Shown: positions 16,625 through 26,499 of the stretch, piece after piece | Position numbering within the stretch: position 1 is the stretch's first letter | Layout: each line of letters opens with the position of its first letter | Assembly (NCBI RefSeq): GCF_004216955.1 | Contig: NZ_SGXL01000001.1 | Span: forward strand, 1,483,034-1,547,033 | DNA from: Fictibacillus sp. BK138 | GTDB lineage: Bacteria > Bacillota > Bacilli > Bacillales > Fictibacillaceae | DNA: 64,000 bases | Direction of reading: 5' to 3' | The notes under the pieces: generated by a model | The model's input: only the letters and a program-made list of their open reading frames with translations | Told to the model about the DNA's origin: nothing | Databases searched by the model: none | Program-made: the position numbers and the translations under genes

Positions 16625-17488
16625 ATGACTGTATTAGATGGAAAGCAAATTGCAAAAGAGATAAGAGAGCAGCTGGCTAGAGAGATACAGGAACTGAAGC
16701 TGGAAGGAAATGTTCCTGGACTGGCTGTTATTCTAGTAGGCGATCACCCTGCATCACGTTCATATGTTCTTGCAAAAGAAAGAACATGTAAAGAATTAGG
16801 GATGCATTCAGTATTAACTGAATTGCCAGAGTCCATTTCTGAAAATGATTTGTTAGACTGCATTCAATCCTTTAACAATGATGAACAGATCGACGGAATT
16901 CTTGTTCAGCTCCCCTTACCCTCACATATAAGTGAATCAAAAGTTATTGAAACAATCCTGCCTGAAAAAGATGTTGATGGCTTTCATCCAATAAATATCG
17001 GAAGAATGCATGCTGGTGACGAGCATGCGTTTATTCCATGTACACCACTTGGAATATTAGAGATGGTTAAACAGACAGGTGAAGAGATTTCTGGAAAGCA
17101 TGTAGTTGTGGTTGGTAGAAGCAACTTAGTAGGGAAACCTGCAGGGCAGCTATTTTTGCAAGAGAACGCAACTGTAACGTTTTGCCATTCAAGAACAAAA
17201 AATCTGGCAGCACAGACACAGCAAGCTGATATTTTAATTGCCGCGGTAGGAAAACCAAATATTATTACCGAAGATATGGTTAAGCCTGGTGCAGTTGTTA
17301 TTGACGTAGGTGTAAACCGTCTTGAGAACGGTAAATTATGCGGGGATGTAGATTTTGAAGCTATTAAGCCAAAAGCAAAACATATTACTCCTGTTCCAGG
17401 GGGAGTAGGTCCAATGACAATCACGATGCTGATGAATAACACTGTGCTTGCTTCAAAATGGAGAAAGAAGACAAAGGAAGTTCACTAA
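16625..17488 (+). CDS. folD: Bifunctional methylenetetrahydrofolate dehydrogenase/cyclohydrolase
   Basis: Interconverts 5,10-methylene-, methenyl- and 10-formyl-tetrahydrofolate with NADP. At 287 residues it is full length. Family signatures are VLAKERTCKELG with the catalytic Lys, VDGFHPINIGR, and the nucleotide-binding loop VVGRSNLVGKP; PVPGGVGPMTITML ends the domain. It starts at 16625 behind GAGGGGG, and its TAA shares a base with the xseA start. Confidence 0.97.
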   Translation: MTVLDGKQIAKEIREQLAREIQELKLEGNVPGLAVILVGDHPASRSYVLAKERTCKELGMHSVLTELPESISENDLLDCIQSFNNDEQIDGILVQLPLPSHISESKVIETILPEKDVDGFHPINIGRMHAGDEHAFIPCTPLGILEMVKQTGEEISGKHVVVVGRSNLVGKPAGQLFLQENATVTFCHSRTKNLAAQTQQADILIAAVGKPNIITEDMVKPGAVVIDVGVNRLENGKLCGDVDFEAIKPKAKHITPVPGGVGPMTITMLMNNTVLASKWRKKTKEVH

Positions 17489-18834
17489 TGCAAAACGATC
17501 GGTATGTACCAATATCTGCTGTAACCAGATATATTAAACGGTTATTTGAAAATGACGGCAACCTGCAGGATGTATGGGTTAAAGGCGAGTTATCAAATGT
17601 AAAGCTGCATAGCAGAGGTCATCTGTATTTCACTTTAAAAGATGCAAATAGCAGAGTAAGCGCAGTTATGTTTGCTGGGAATAACAAATATTTAAACTTT
17701 AAGCCTGAAGAAGGCATGAATGTTTTGATTCAAGGTTCTTTTTCCGTATATGAACCCCAAGGACAATATCAGCTTTATGCAAGAACGATGCAGCAGGATG
17801 GTGTTGGCAATCTGTTTTTAGCATATGAAGCATTGAAGAACAAGCTTGAGCATGAAGGGCTTTTTGATGCTTCCCGCAAAAAGATGCTGCCAAAGTTTCC
17901 AAAAAGAATCGGAGTTATCACCTCCCCAACAGGAGCTGCGGTCAGGGATATCATCACTACGATAAAACGCCGTTTTCCTTTAGCGATCGTTACGCTGTTT
18001 CCAGTTCTCGTACAAGGACCGGGTGCTGCTCCATCCATTGTTCGCGCTATTGAACAAGCGAACGAAACAAGTGAAGCAGATGTATTGATCGTTGGCCGTG
18101 GCGGAGGTTCGATCGAAGAGTTGTGGGCATTCAACGAAGAAATCGTTGCACGTGCAATTTCTTTTTCACGATTACCTGTTATTTCTGCAGTTGGGCATGA
18201 AACAGATTTTACGATTGCTGATTTTGTAGCTGATCTTAGAGCGCCGACTCCAACCGCAGCAGCTGAGTTAGCTGTTCCACATTTGGATGAACTCAGAGAC
18301 CGGTTGCACCAAAGAAGTGTAAGACTGAAAAGAGTTGTGGGAGATTTTTTAGCTGGCCATCAGCACCACTTAAGCCGTCTTCAGAAATCATATGCTTTTA
18401 AATATCCGACTCAGCTTGTAAAGCAAAAGGAACAGGAACTGGACAGGCATATCGATAAGCTCAAAAGAACGGCAGAAACCTTCCTTGGAGAGCATCAGAG
18501 GGGATTAACTCAAATACAGCGTCAGCTAGCACTGTTCTCGCCAGCTGGCCAGCTGCAAAAAGCAAATGAAAAAGTAAATGTGCTTCATAAGAACTTAATG
18601 AAAGAAACAAACAGGCATATAAGACAGCACCAAACGAACTTTTCCAATAAAATTTCAAGACTGTCTGCATTAAATCCGTTAGCTGTAATGGATAGAGGAT
18701 ACAGTCTTACTTATAAAAAAGGAAAAAACGAACTCGTCAAATCAGTAAAACAAGTTAACTCTGGTGAGTCGTTAACGATAAAACTTAAAGACGGGCAGAT
18801 TGATTGTCACATCACTGGAACGGAGGTTCTTTAA
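17488..18834 (+). CDS. xseA: Exodeoxyribonuclease VII large subunit
   Basis: Catalytic subunit of the single-strand-specific exonuclease VII. At 448 residues it equals B. subtilis XseA. An N-terminal OB-fold (about 10-110, with VWVKGELSNVKLHSRGHLYF) precedes the catalytic domain (RGGGSIEELWAFNEE; VGHETDFTIADFVADLRAPTP) and a long coiled-coil region (about 270-400). I place the start at ATG 17488, overlapping the folD stop with AAGGAAG upstream, rather than at the open frame 30 bases earlier. Confidence 0.96.
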   Translation: MQNDRYVPISAVTRYIKRLFENDGNLQDVWVKGELSNVKLHSRGHLYFTLKDANSRVSAVMFAGNNKYLNFKPEEGMNVLIQGSFSVYEPQGQYQLYARTMQQDGVGNLFLAYEALKNKLEHEGLFDASRKKMLPKFPKRIGVITSPTGAAVRDIITTIKRRFPLAIVTLFPVLVQGPGAAPSIVRAIEQANETSEADVLIVGRGGGSIEELWAFNEEIVARAISFSRLPVISAVGHETDFTIADFVADLRAPTPTAAAELAVPHLDELRDRLHQRSVRLKRVVGDFLAGHQHHLSRLQKSYAFKYPTQLVKQKEQELDRHIDKLKRTAETFLGEHQRGLTQIQRQLALFSPAGQLQKANEKVNVLHKNLMKETNRHIRQHQTNFSNKISRLSALNPLAVMDRGYSLTYKKGKNELVKSVKQVNSGESLTIKLKDGQIDCHITGTEVL

Positions 18835-18837
18835 CCA

Positions 18838-19080
18838 ATGGCTGAAAAAACGGAAAAAAAGTTAACATTTGAAGATGCAATGGTACAGCTTGAAGAAATT
18901 GTTGAGAAACTTGAACAAGGTGATGTTCCACTAGAAGAAAGTATTGATCTTTATCAGCAGGGAATGAAGCTTTCAAAGCTATGTCATACAAAGCTTAAAA
19001 ATGTTGAAAAGAAAATGGATACGATCATGCATGAAGATGGGAAGGAAGAACCATTCGTCATCCAGGAGGAAGATCATTGA
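18838..19080 (+). CDS. xseB: Exodeoxyribonuclease VII small subunit
   Basis: An 80-residue helical protein that binds the coiled coils of Xse[21 protein letters not shown] and [12 protein letters not shown] are the family signatures. It begins 4 bases after the xseA stop, behind GGAGG, and its TGA overlaps the TTG start of ispA. Confidence 0.97.
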   Translation: MAEKTEKKLTFEDAMVQLEEIVEKLEQGDVPLEESIDLYQQGMKLSKLCHTKLKNVEKKMDTIMHEDGKEEPFVIQEEDH

Positions 19081-19958
19081 TTGATTTTGAACAATATCTG
19101 CAGGATAAGAAACAGTTAGTAGAAGATCGGATGCTTGGTTATCTTAATGGACTTAATGCTCCGGCTACTTTAAAAGATTCTATGCTTTATTCCATTTCTG
19201 CAGGAGGAAAAAGATTGCGCCCGATATTAGCTCTTGCAGTCATGGAATCCTTTCAAAAAGACCCGGAATTTGTTTTAGATGCAGCTTGCGCCATTGAGTT
19301 TGTACATACGTATTCTCTTATACATGATGACCTGCCATCTATGGATAATGATGATTTTAGAAGGGGAAAGCTTACTTCCCATAAAGTGTTTGGTGAAGCG
19401 CAGGCCATTTTAGCAGGAGATGCCCTATTAACAGAGAGTTTCTCAATGGTTACGGACAATGTATTCCTTAATGCAGACCAAAAGGTGAAATTGCTTTCCG
19501 TTCTTTCTCGTGCAGCTGGTGCAGAAGGCATGGTTGGCGGACAGGTAGAAGATCTTGAAGGGGAAAATAAAGAACTTACCCTCAAAGAACTTGAGAGCAT
19601 TCATGAAAAGAAAACAGGTAAAATGCTGGAGTGCTCTGTATTAACTGGAGGAATTGCGGCTGATGCGACTGAAGGGGAGCTTTTAGCTTTACAGTTATAT
19701 GCTCGGCATATAGGAATCGCATTTCAGATTCAAGATGATATATTGGATATTACAGGTAATCAGGATGAACTTGGCAAGCCGGTCGGCAGTGATGAAGCAA
19801 ACTTGAAGACGACATATCCGAAATTACTGGGTCTTGATGGCGCACAAAAAGAAATGAAAAATCATATTCGGGTTTCTTTGGAACATTTAGGTAAAATCAA
19901 TAGAAATACAGGCATATTAGCTTCGATTGCGGACTACATTATAAAAAGAAATCACTAA
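19077..19958 (+). CDS. ispA: Farnesyl diphosphate synthase
   Basis: Condenses isopentenyl and allylic diphosphates to farnesyl diphosphate, the precursor of undecaprenyl phosphate, menaquinone and heme side chains. The 293-residue protein has the first aspartate-rich motif HDDLPSMD (Asp84, Asp85, Asp90) and the second, QIQDDILD. It starts at TTG 19077 (TTGA overlap with xseB), with GGAGG 7-8 bases upstream. It lies just upstream of OLE RNA, the arrangement known from other OLE-bearing Firmicutes. Confidence 0.96.
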   Translation: MIDFEQYLQDKKQLVEDRMLGYLNGLNAPATLKDSMLYSISAGGKRLRPILALAVMESFQKDPEFVLDAACAIEFVHTYSLIHDDLPSMDNDDFRRGKLTSHKVFGEAQAILAGDALLTESFSMVTDNVFLNADQKVKLLSVLSRAAGAEGMVGGQVEDLEGENKELTLKELESIHEKKTGKMLECSVLTGGIAADATEGELLALQLYARHIGIAFQIQDDILDITGNQDELGKPVGSDEANLKTTYPKLLGLDGAQKEMKNHIRVSLEHLGKINRNTGILASIADYIIKRNH

Positions 19959-19962
19959 GAGA

Positions 19963-19991
19963 TTGTTGAGCAATTGGAAGTATGATATGAT
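19963..19991 (+). promoter_or_regulatory. Sigma-A promoter for OLE RNA
   Basis: TTGTTG (19963-19968) and TATGAT (19986-19991) are separated by 17 bases, directly after the ispA stop. Transcription would start near 19998. An overlapping alternative is TTGAGC at 19966 with GATATT at 19989. Confidence 0.6.
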
Positions 19992-19997
19992 ATTATT

Positions 19998-20645
19998 TGC
20001 TTTGGAGTGGTGCAGTATTCTAGTCAGCCCCCCGTTCCTGAAGGCGGGCCTAAAAATCCGCCAAAGGGCACATCGATGAAGTTCCTTGTGTTGGCTTGAG
20101 GCGCCCAGCCTTGGGTTAACGCTGGGAGTTAAGGTTGAAGGGCGATCCACAATGGCATGTGGGCGATGACCCTTCTTCCGCGGAGGCCCCCATATTTGCG
20201 GTTTGTGTTCAAAAGACCTTACTGCGAAATGGGGTTTGAACCTGCTTTGCCGCTTTTCTTGATCTTCAGGAAAAGAAAAGGCGAGCAGCGTAGCCTGCCT
20301 TGAGTGGTGCTAGAGGGGATTATGGTGTGAAAAGCCTGTATCGGTTGGCCGCTGATTTTGAGCTTTATACCATATGAAATCTACTCTGCAAAAGAGGCTA
20401 GGGAATGTGCGAAGGGCTGTTGAGGAAAACTCCTAGACTGTTCTGCTATCTAGACACCTGTTAGGGATTATAGTGCGGACTAAGTGGTAATCTAGTCTAA
20501 CGTTTGGTGACAGCGTTAAGAAGAGAGTAAAGGGAAACCGCGAATATGGCGACATTTCGTACTCTTCTGGGAAAACCTACTGGACCTAAGCCGCAGTCTT
20601 TACTTAATAAGGTGACCACTCCTTATTACATAAAGTTACCAAAAA
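19998..20645 (+). ncRNA. ole: OLE RNA (ornate large extremophilic RNA)
   Basis: A stretch of about 650 bases with no credible gene, GC-richer than its surroundings and dense in complementary segments (for example GCCTTGGGTTAACGC..., GGAGGCCCCC, CTTTTCTTGATCTTCAGGAAAAG). It lies between ispA and dxs and directly before the gene for the OLE-associated protein OapA, which is the diagnostic context of OLE RNA in Halalkalibacterium halodurans. OLE forms a membrane-bound ribonucleoprotein with OapA dimers and affects tolerance to cold, ethanol and magnesium. The 5' end is inferred from the promoter; the 3' end is set at the oapA ribosome binding site and could lie tens of bases away. An open frame entering from 20546 joins oapA but is the tail of the RNA, not an N-terminal extension. 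Confidence 0.9.
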
Positions 20646-20659
20646 AGAAGGAGTTATGC

Positions 20660-21256
20660 ATGAAGCATTCCTTTTCTAAAACACTTAAATGGAGTACAAG
20701 CATTGCCGTTATCACTCTTGTGTTAGCGGCTATTTTTACAGTTGTCTCTTCTGCCCTCCTTAACGGTGTTTCGTGGGGCATCGGGATGGGAATCGTCTTT
20801 CTAATCGTGTTAACAGGTGTAATCTTTGATATTATCGGAGTAGCATCCACAGCAGCTCAAGAAGTTCCATTTCACGCCATGGCTTCAGAAAAAGTGCCAG
20901 GTGCTAGGCATGCTATTCTAATAACAAGGAACGCTGACCGTGTAGCGAACTTTTGTAATGACGTAATTGGGGATATATCTGGTATAGTTAGTGGTACAGC
21001 ATCTGCTGCCGTGGTGGTAGAGCTAACGCTTTCAATGGGGCAGAATAATGGTTCAAAGCTCGAATACTTGATTACAATTATCTTCACAAGTGTTGTTGCT
21101 GCACTGACAGTCGGCGGTAAAGCACTGGGTAAATCTTATGCGATCAATCACTCAACCTTTATTATTTTTCAGGTTGGGCGTTTATTATATTTTATAGAGG
21201 AAAAATTAAGAATTAAACTGCTATCGCCTGCTAAGAAAGAGAAAAAAAGGCGTTAA
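20660..21256 (+). CDS. oapA: OLE-associated membrane protein OapA
   Basis: A 198-residue protein with three or four transmembrane helices (about 12-37, 40-64, 110-135 and 145-165). It binds OLE RNA and anchors it to the membrane. The block [30 protein letters not shown], with its charged and polar residues between helices, is the conserved family core. It starts at ATG 20660, with GAAGGAG 6 bases upstream, immediately after the RNA. The C-terminus is very basic (AKKEKKRR). It is followed without a gap by dxs. OapB and OapC, the other known partners, are not in this window. Confidence 0.9.
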   Translation: MKHSFSKTLKWSTSIAVITLVLAAIFTVVSSALLNGVSWGIGMGIVFLIVLTGVIFDIIGVASTAAQEVPFHAMASEKVPGARHAILITRNADRVANFCNDVIGDISGIVSGTASAAVVVELTLSMGQNNGSKLEYLITIIFTSVVAALTVGGKALGKSYAINHSTFIIFQVGRLLYFIEEKLRIKLLSPAKKEKKRR

Positions 21257-21276
21257 TGGAAAGAGAGGCATATTCC

Positions 21277-23175
21277 ATGAACCTGGAAGACATTCAGAAT
21301 CCTCATTTTTTAAAATCATATGAGACTGAACAATTAAATAAATTAGCCGGTGATATCCGTTCTTTTCTAATCGAGAAACTTTCTGTAAGAGGTGGTCACT
21401 TAGGTCCTAACCTCGGAGTTGTTGAATTGACACTTGCTATGCATAAGGTATTCGAGAGCCCGAAAGATAAATTCATTTGGGATGTCGGGCATCAGGCGTA
21501 TGTTCATAAAATTCTGACAGGAAGAGCATCTCAGTTCGATACGCTGCGCCAGTATAAAGGCTTGTGCGGATTTCCTAAGAGAATTGAAAGTGAACATGAC
21601 GTATGGGAAACAGGACATAGTTCAACATCTCTTTCTGCTGCAATGGGAATGGCAATTGCACGTGATCTTAAAAAGACGGATGACAAAGTGATTGCAGTAA
21701 TCGGAGACGGTGCGTTAACAGGCGGGATGGCTCTGGAAGCATTGAATCATATTGGCCATGAAAAGAAAGACCTGATTGTCATCTTAAACGATAACGAAAT
21801 GTCCATTGCACCAAATGTCGGTGCTCTGCACAACGTTCTTGGACGCATGCGGACAGCGAGAAAGTACAATAAAGCCAAGGATGAACTTGAAGCATTAATC
21901 CGTAAGATCCCTGCGTTTGGAGGCAAGCTTGCCGCTACTGCGGAACGTGTTAAAGACAGCTTAAAATATCTATTAGTGTCAGGCATGTTCTTTGAAGAGC
22001 TTGGATATACGTACTTAGGTCCTGTAGACGGGCACGACTTGGACGACTTGATTGAAAACCTTTCATATGCAAAGAAAACAAAAGGTCCAGTTATCATTCA
22101 TGTCCTTACAAAGAAAGGTAAAGGATATGAGCCTGCTGAAAGTGATAAAAAGGACAGCTGGCATGGTGTTGGACCATATAAGATCGAGTCCGGTGAACAA
22201 ATAAAACCACAACAGACAGGTCCTTCTTACAGTGGTGTTGTAAGTAAAACATTAGAAACGCTCTCACATAAAGATCAGAGAATAGCAGTTATTACACCGG
22301 CGATGACAATCGGTTCTAAACTTGTGGACTATGGAAAAGTTTTTCCAGACCGCCTGTTTGATGTAGGGATTGCTGAACAGCATGCAACTACTATGGCCGC
22401 AGGACTTGCCACCCAAAACATGAAACCGGTGCTTTCTATCTACTCAACTTTCTTGCAGCGGGGATACGACCAGGTTGTTCATGATGTTGCGCGGCAAAAC
22501 TTGAATGTACTATTTACTATTGACCGTTCAGGTTTAGTTGGTGCTGATGGTGAAACACACCAGGGTGTTTTTGATATTGCATTTTTGCGCCATATACCAA
22601 ACATGGTGCTAATGATGGGTAAAGATGAAAACGAACTTCAGCATATGGTATATTCAGCGCTAAAATATGAAGATGGTCCAATCGCTATCCGTTTCCCGAG
22701 AGGCAATGGAACTGGTGTTCAAATGGACGAAGAGTTTGAAAATATTCCAATTGGATCATGGGAAGTCTTAAAAGAAGGCGATGATGTTGCCATTCTTACT
22801 TTTGGAACAACGATACCAATGGCGCTTGAGGCTTGGGAAATTCTCGCGAAATCTGGAGTATCTGCCCGGGTTATTAACGCACGGTTCATTAAGCCGCTTG
22901 ATTTTAAAATGCTGAACGAATTGTATGCTCAAAACTTGCCGATTCTTACTGTGGAAGAAGCAATTTTGCAAGGCGGGTTTGGAAGTGCTGTACTTGAGCA
23001 TGCTGCTGACAATCAAGCGAATGTATTAATAGACCGCATGGGCATCCCTGACTGCTTTATCGAACACGGAAGTGTAACGAAACTTCTTGAAGAGATTGGT
23101 TTAACAACTCCGGATCTGGTTGAACGTGTTAAAAAGCTGGTTAAGAGAAAAGCGGAAAAGGGTCTTTTTACATGA
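21277..23175 (+). CDS. dxs: 1-deoxy-D-xylulose-5-phosphate synthase
   Basis: Thiamine-diphosphate enzyme that makes DXP from pyruvate and glyceraldehyde 3-phosphate, the first step of the MEP isoprenoid pathway. At 632 residues it matches B. subtilis Dxs (633). The ThDP-binding block [15 protein letters not shown] and later [13 protein letters not shown] are intact. ATG 21277 (AGAGG 8 bases upstream) aligns with the family start; the frame opens at 21256, overlapping the oapA stop. It ends with an ATGA overlap into tlyA. Confidence 0.96.
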   Translation: MNLEDIQNPHFLKSYETEQLNKLAGDIRSFLIEKLSVRGGHLGPNLGVVELTLAMHKVFESPKDKFIWDVGHQAYVHKILTGRASQFDTLRQYKGLCGFPKRIESEHDVWETGHSSTSLSAAMGMAIARDLKKTDDKVIAVIGDGALTGGMALEALNHIGHEKKDLIVILNDNEMSIAPNVGALHNVLGRMRTARKYNKAKDELEALIRKIPAFGGKLAATAERVKDSLKYLLVSGMFFEELGYTYLGPVDGHDLDDLIENLSYAKKTKGPVIIHVLTKKGKGYEPAESDKKDSWHGVGPYKIESGEQIKPQQTGPSYSGVVSKTLETLSHKDQRIAVITPAMTIGSKLVDYGKVFPDRLFDVGIAEQHATTMAAGLATQNMKPVLSIYSTFLQRGYDQVVHDVARQNLNVLFTIDRSGLVGADGETHQGVFDIAFLRHIPNMVLMMGKDENELQHMVYSALKYEDGPIAIRFPRGNGTGVQMDEEFENIPIGSWEVLKEGDDVAILTFGTTIPMALEAWEILAKSGVSARVINARFIKPLDFKMLNELYAQNLPILTVEEAILQGGFGSAVLEHAADNQANVLIDRMGIPDCFIEHGSVTKLLEEIGLTTPDLVERVKKLVKRKAEKGLFT

Positions 23176-23990
23176 AGAAAGAACGTGTAGATATATTGCT
23201 TGTCAGCCGCGGTTTGTGCGAAACAAGAGAAAAAGCTAAAAGGTCTGTAATGGCAGGCCTTGTTTATTCTGGCACTACACGGATGGACAAGCCTGGAGAA
23301 AAAATTGAAACAGATGCCCCTTTAAATGTTAAAGGCGATTTAATTCCTTATGTGGGAAGAGGCGGTTTAAAGTTAGAGAAAGCATTAAAAGTCTTTTCTT
23401 TTGATGTTAACGATAAAACAGGTATGGATATCGGTGCTTCCACTGGCGGCTTTACGGATTGTGCCTTGCAGAATGGAGCTAAATTTATCTATGCCATCGA
23501 TGTGGGCTACAACCAGTTAGCCTGGAAACTGCGTAATGATCCTCGTGTTGCAGTAATGGAAAGAACTAATTTCCGTTATGTAACTCCTGATCAGCTTGAA
23601 GATGGCATTCCGGAGTTCGCTACAATTGATGTTTCCTTTATCTCACTGAGAATCATACTTCCAGTTCTCGCTCAGCTAATGAAAGAAGGAGAAGTAATAG
23701 CTCTGATTAAACCTCAATTTGAAGCTGGCAGAGAAGAAGTAGGTAAAAAAGGAATTGTCAGAGATCCGAAAGTTCACGAAAGAGTTATTTTTGAAATCGT
23801 TGAATTCGCGAAAAAAACAGGCATCAATCCTATAGATTTATCTTATTCTCCAATAACAGGTGGAGACGGCAATATTGAATTTCTTCTTCATGGTGAAGTA
23901 AATAAAGAGGAAAGATCAGCGATCTCTGACGTAAGAATTAAAGAAGTGGTTATTGAAGCACATAATACTTTTAAAAAAGAGCGGGAATAG
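23172..23990 (+). CDS. yqxC: TlyA family RNA methyltransferase (YqxC)
   Basis: A 272-residue protein with an N-terminal S4 RNA-binding domain (about 4-65) and an FtsJ-like SAM-dependent methyltransferase domain (SAM loop [13 protein letters not shown]). Mycobacterial TlyA methylates cytidine 2'-OH in rRNA; by family this one is a putative rRNA 2'-O-methyltransferase, sometimes annotated as a hemolysin. It is translationally coupled to dxs (ATGA) and precedes argR, as in B. subtilis. Confidence 0.92.
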   Translation: MKKERVDILLVSRGLCETREKAKRSVMAGLVYSGTTRMDKPGEKIETDAPLNVKGDLIPYVGRGGLKLEKALKVFSFDVNDKTGMDIGASTGGFTDCALQNGAKFIYAIDVGYNQLAWKLRNDPRVAVMERTNFRYVTPDQLEDGIPEFATIDVSFISLRIILPVLAQLMKEGEVIALIKPQFEAGREEVGKKGIVRDPKVHERVIFEIVEFAKKTGINPIDLSYSPITGGDGNIEFLLHGEVNKEERSAISDVRIKEVVIEAHNTFKKERE

Positions 23991-24011
23991 CTAAAGTCCT
24001 GCTCTTTTTTA
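23976..24011 (+). terminator. Terminator of the dxs-yqxC unit
   Basis: AAAAGAGCGGGA overlapping the yqxC stop pairs with TCCTGCTCTTTT (23998-24009), followed by T residues. Confidence 0.8.
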
Positions 24012-24049
24012 GTTGTTCATTTAGTTGTATTCTCTTCATCGTTAATTAG

Positions 24050-24083
24050 TGGAGCGGAAATCAACATCTTTTAAAGCAAAAAG
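24050..24083 (+). repeat. Remnant of the dispersed repeat family
   Basis: TGGAGCGGAAATCAACATC followed by TTTTAAAGCAAAAAG matches only the right end of copies B, D and E. The rest of the element is absent, so it is probably a decayed copy. Confidence 0.55.
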
Positions 24084-24197
24084 AATACGTAAAAAGCCTT
24101 TTCTTTTTATTCCATTAATGAAAAATTTACATCCTATGCACAATAGTATAAGATAAAGGCAGAATGTGACAGTGTAAAAATTGAGGTGTATTTACTA

Positions 24198-24647
24198 GTG
24201 AATAAAGGACAGCGACATATTAAAATCCGAGAAATGATCAGCAATCATGATATTGAAACCCAAGATGATCTTGTTGAACTTTTAAAGAAAGCAAACTTTA
24301 ATGTTACACAAGCAACGGTTTCGCGTGATATTAAAGAGCTTCACCTTGTAAAAGTTCCAATGAATGACGGACGTTATAAATACAGTCTTCCGGCTGACCA
24401 GAGGTTTAATCCTCTTCAAAAGCTTCGAAGAACCCTGACCGACAGCTTTATAAGCATAGATCATGCAGATCATTTAATTATTATGAAGACTCTGCCAGGT
24501 AATGCAAATGCCATTGGCGCATTGATCGATAAGCTGGATTGGGAAGATTTAATGGGTACGATATGCGGTGATGACACAATCTTAATCATTTGCCGTTCAA
24601 AAGATGTAAGTTCTGATATTTCGCAGCGTTTTTTAGATATGCTGTAA
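24198..24647 (+). CDS. argR: Arginine repressor ArgR/AhrC
   Basis: Hexameric arginine-dependent regulator that represses biosynthetic and activates catabolic arginine genes. The 149-residue length equals AhrC. It has an N-terminal winged helix ([20 protein letters not shown]-type recognition region, here [16 protein letters not shown]) and a C-terminal arginine-binding domain with [14 protein letters not shown]. It starts at GTG 24198, giving [12 protein letters not shown] as in AhrC, with GAGGTG 9 bases upstream. It precedes recN, as in B. subtilis. Confidence 0.96.
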   Translation: MNKGQRHIKIREMISNHDIETQDDLVELLKKANFNVTQATVSRDIKELHLVKVPMNDGRYKYSLPADQRFNPLQKLRRTLTDSFISIDHADHLIIMKTLPGNANAIGALIDKLDWEDLMGTICGDDTILIICRSKDVSSDISQRFLDML

Positions 24648-24671
24648 ATCTTTTAATAAGGTGTGATGTAC

Positions 24672-26363
24672 TTGTTAGCAGAATTAAGTATTCGTAATTT
24701 TGCTATTATCGATTCTTTAAGTGTTTCTTTTAAAAAAGGGCTAACCGTTTTAACTGGAGAAACCGGTGCAGGGAAATCGATTATCATTGATGCTATAGGT
24801 CTTTTAATCGGAGGACGCGGTTCAACCGAGTTTGTTCGTTATGGAACACAGAAAGCAGAAATTGAAGGTTTGTTCCATATTCATGAAGGGCATCGTGTTT
24901 ATGAGAAATGTGAAGAAGTCGGGATATCCATAACGGATGAAATGGTTGTACTTAAACGTGACATCACGGATAGCGGTAAAAGCATATGCCGTGTAAACGG
25001 AAAGCTCGTCACACTTTCTGTATTAAAAGAAATCGGTCAAGCTCTAGTCGATATTCACGGACAGCATGAAACACAATATTTAATGCAGCCAGATAAACAC
25101 TTATTTTTACTAGACAGCTTTGGCGACAAAAGTTTTAAAAAAGAGCTTATTACGTATGAAGAAGCCTATAAAGAATATAAAGATATTAGCAAACAGCTTT
25201 CCGAACTCTCAAGAAATGAGCAAGAGATCGCTCAGCGAATAGATCTATTAGAGTATCAATACGAAGAGATTTCTGGGGCTAATCTGCTAGAGGATGAGGA
25301 TATCAAGCTCGAAGAAGAAAAGAGAATGCTCGGCAACTTTGAAAAAATTCATGGACACCTTCAGGACGCATATCACAGTTTGTATGGAGAAGGTAAAGGT
25401 CTTGAACTTATTTCAAGTGCCATGGCTGATTTTTCACAGGTAGCAGCACTGGATGAATCACTTAAGGCTGACGAAGAGCAGTTTGGCAGCAGTTTCTACG
25501 TGCTCGAAGAACTAACATACAAAATTCGAGATATGTTTGATTCACTGGAATATAATCCGGAAAGATTAAACAGTATTGAACTTCGTCTTGATGAAATCAG
25601 TAAACTGAAACGCAAGTACGGTTCTTCTGTAAAAGAAATCTTAAATTATGGAGAAAAGATTAAAAAGGAACTTGAACTCATCCAGAACAAAGATAACCAT
25701 ATAGAAGAGCTAAAAGCGAAGCAGTCGAAGGTTATCACAAAATTGGAGACCTCTGGCAATAAGCTAACAAAAAAGCGCTCAGAAACAGCGAAAACCTTAA
25801 AGAAAGCAATTCAGCAGCAGCTTAAAGAGCTTTATATGGAAAAAACAGAATTTGAGGTTGTAATGGAGAGAACTGAAGAAAATCAGTTCTTAAAGACAGG
25901 TATGGATTCAGTAGAGTTTTTTATCTCTCCCAATCAAGGGGAGCCTTTGAAGCCTTTATCAAAAGTTGCTTCTGGAGGAGAATTATCTAGGGTAATCCTG
26001 GCATTAAAAACCATTTTTTCTGAAAATCAAGGTATTACAGCTATTATATTTGATGAAGTGGATACAGGAGTATCAGGACGAGTTGCTCAGGCTATTGCTG
26101 AAAAAATATACCGCGTATCAGTCGGTTCACAAGTGCTATGCATCAGCCATCTTCCTCAAGTTGCTGCTATGGCTGATACACATCTGCATATTTCAAAATC
26201 AACTCTCCAAGGCAGAACTGTGACAAAAGTGCTTTCTTTAAAAACTGATGAAAAAGTTCATGAAATCGGCAGGATGATTTCTGGTGTTGAAATTACTGAT
26301 TTGACCAAACAACATGCACAAGAACTGCTTCAGCTTGCAGAGACAATAAAAAAATCATCTTAA
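24672..26363 (+). CDS. recN: DNA repair protein RecN
   Basis: SMC-like ATPase recruited early to double-strand breaks. It has a Walker A GETGAGKS at residues 29-36, long coiled coils in the middle (about 150-400), and a C-terminal head with ASGGELSRVILALK and the Walker B IIFDEVDTGVSG. TTG 24672 aligns with the B. subtilis start (MLAELSI) and has AAGGTG upstream; GTG 24663 and ATG 24666 lie too close to it. Length is 563 residues, against 576 in B. subtilis. Confidence 0.95.
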   Translation: MLAELSIRNFAIIDSLSVSFKKGLTVLTGETGAGKSIIIDAIGLLIGGRGSTEFVRYGTQKAEIEGLFHIHEGHRVYEKCEEVGISITDEMVVLKRDITDSGKSICRVNGKLVTLSVLKEIGQALVDIHGQHETQYLMQPDKHLFLLDSFGDKSFKKELITYEEAYKEYKDISKQLSELSRNEQEIAQRIDLLEYQYEEISGANLLEDEDIKLEEEKRMLGNFEKIHGHLQDAYHSLYGEGKGLELISSAMADFSQVAALDESLKADEEQFGSSFYVLEELTYKIRDMFDSLEYNPERLNSIELRLDEISKLKRKYGSSVKEILNYGEKIKKELELIQNKDNHIEELKAKQSKVITKLETSGNKLTKKRSETAKTLKKAIQQQLKELYMEKTEFEVVMERTEENQFLKTGMDSVEFFISPNQGEPLKPLSKVASGGELSRVILALKTIFSENQGITAIIFDEVDTGVSGRVAQAIAEKIYRVSVGSQVLCISHLPQVAAMADTHLHISKSTLQGRTVTKVLSLKTDEKVHEIGRMISGVEITDLTKQHAQELLQLAETIKKSS

Positions 26364-26377
26364 AACAATTATGCATG

Positions 26378-26415
26378 AAAAAGCTATCCATTTAAGGAAT
26401 AGCTTTTTCTTTTTT
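26378..26415 (+). terminator. Terminator of recN
   Basis: AAAAAGCTAT (26378-26387) pairs with ATAGCTTTTT (26399-26408), followed by CTTTTTT. Confidence 0.85.
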
Positions 26416-26499
26416 GCTGGTTATAATCTTAAGGTCCATAGGCTAAATTAAAGGTACAGCCATGGTGAGGGTGTGAGCTTGGAGCGAGGAGAGTGAAAG

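Noticed and set aside
20546-20659. In-frame extension of oapA upstream to 20546
   Set aside because: It lies inside the conserved 3' part of OLE RNA, has no ribosome binding site, and oapA has a good one just before ATG 20660.
26419-26450. Sigma-F/G promoter before spoIVB (GGTTATAA and GGCTAAATTA)
   Set aside because: Known regulation makes a forespore promoter likely, but the -35 element does not fit in register, so no position is claimed.
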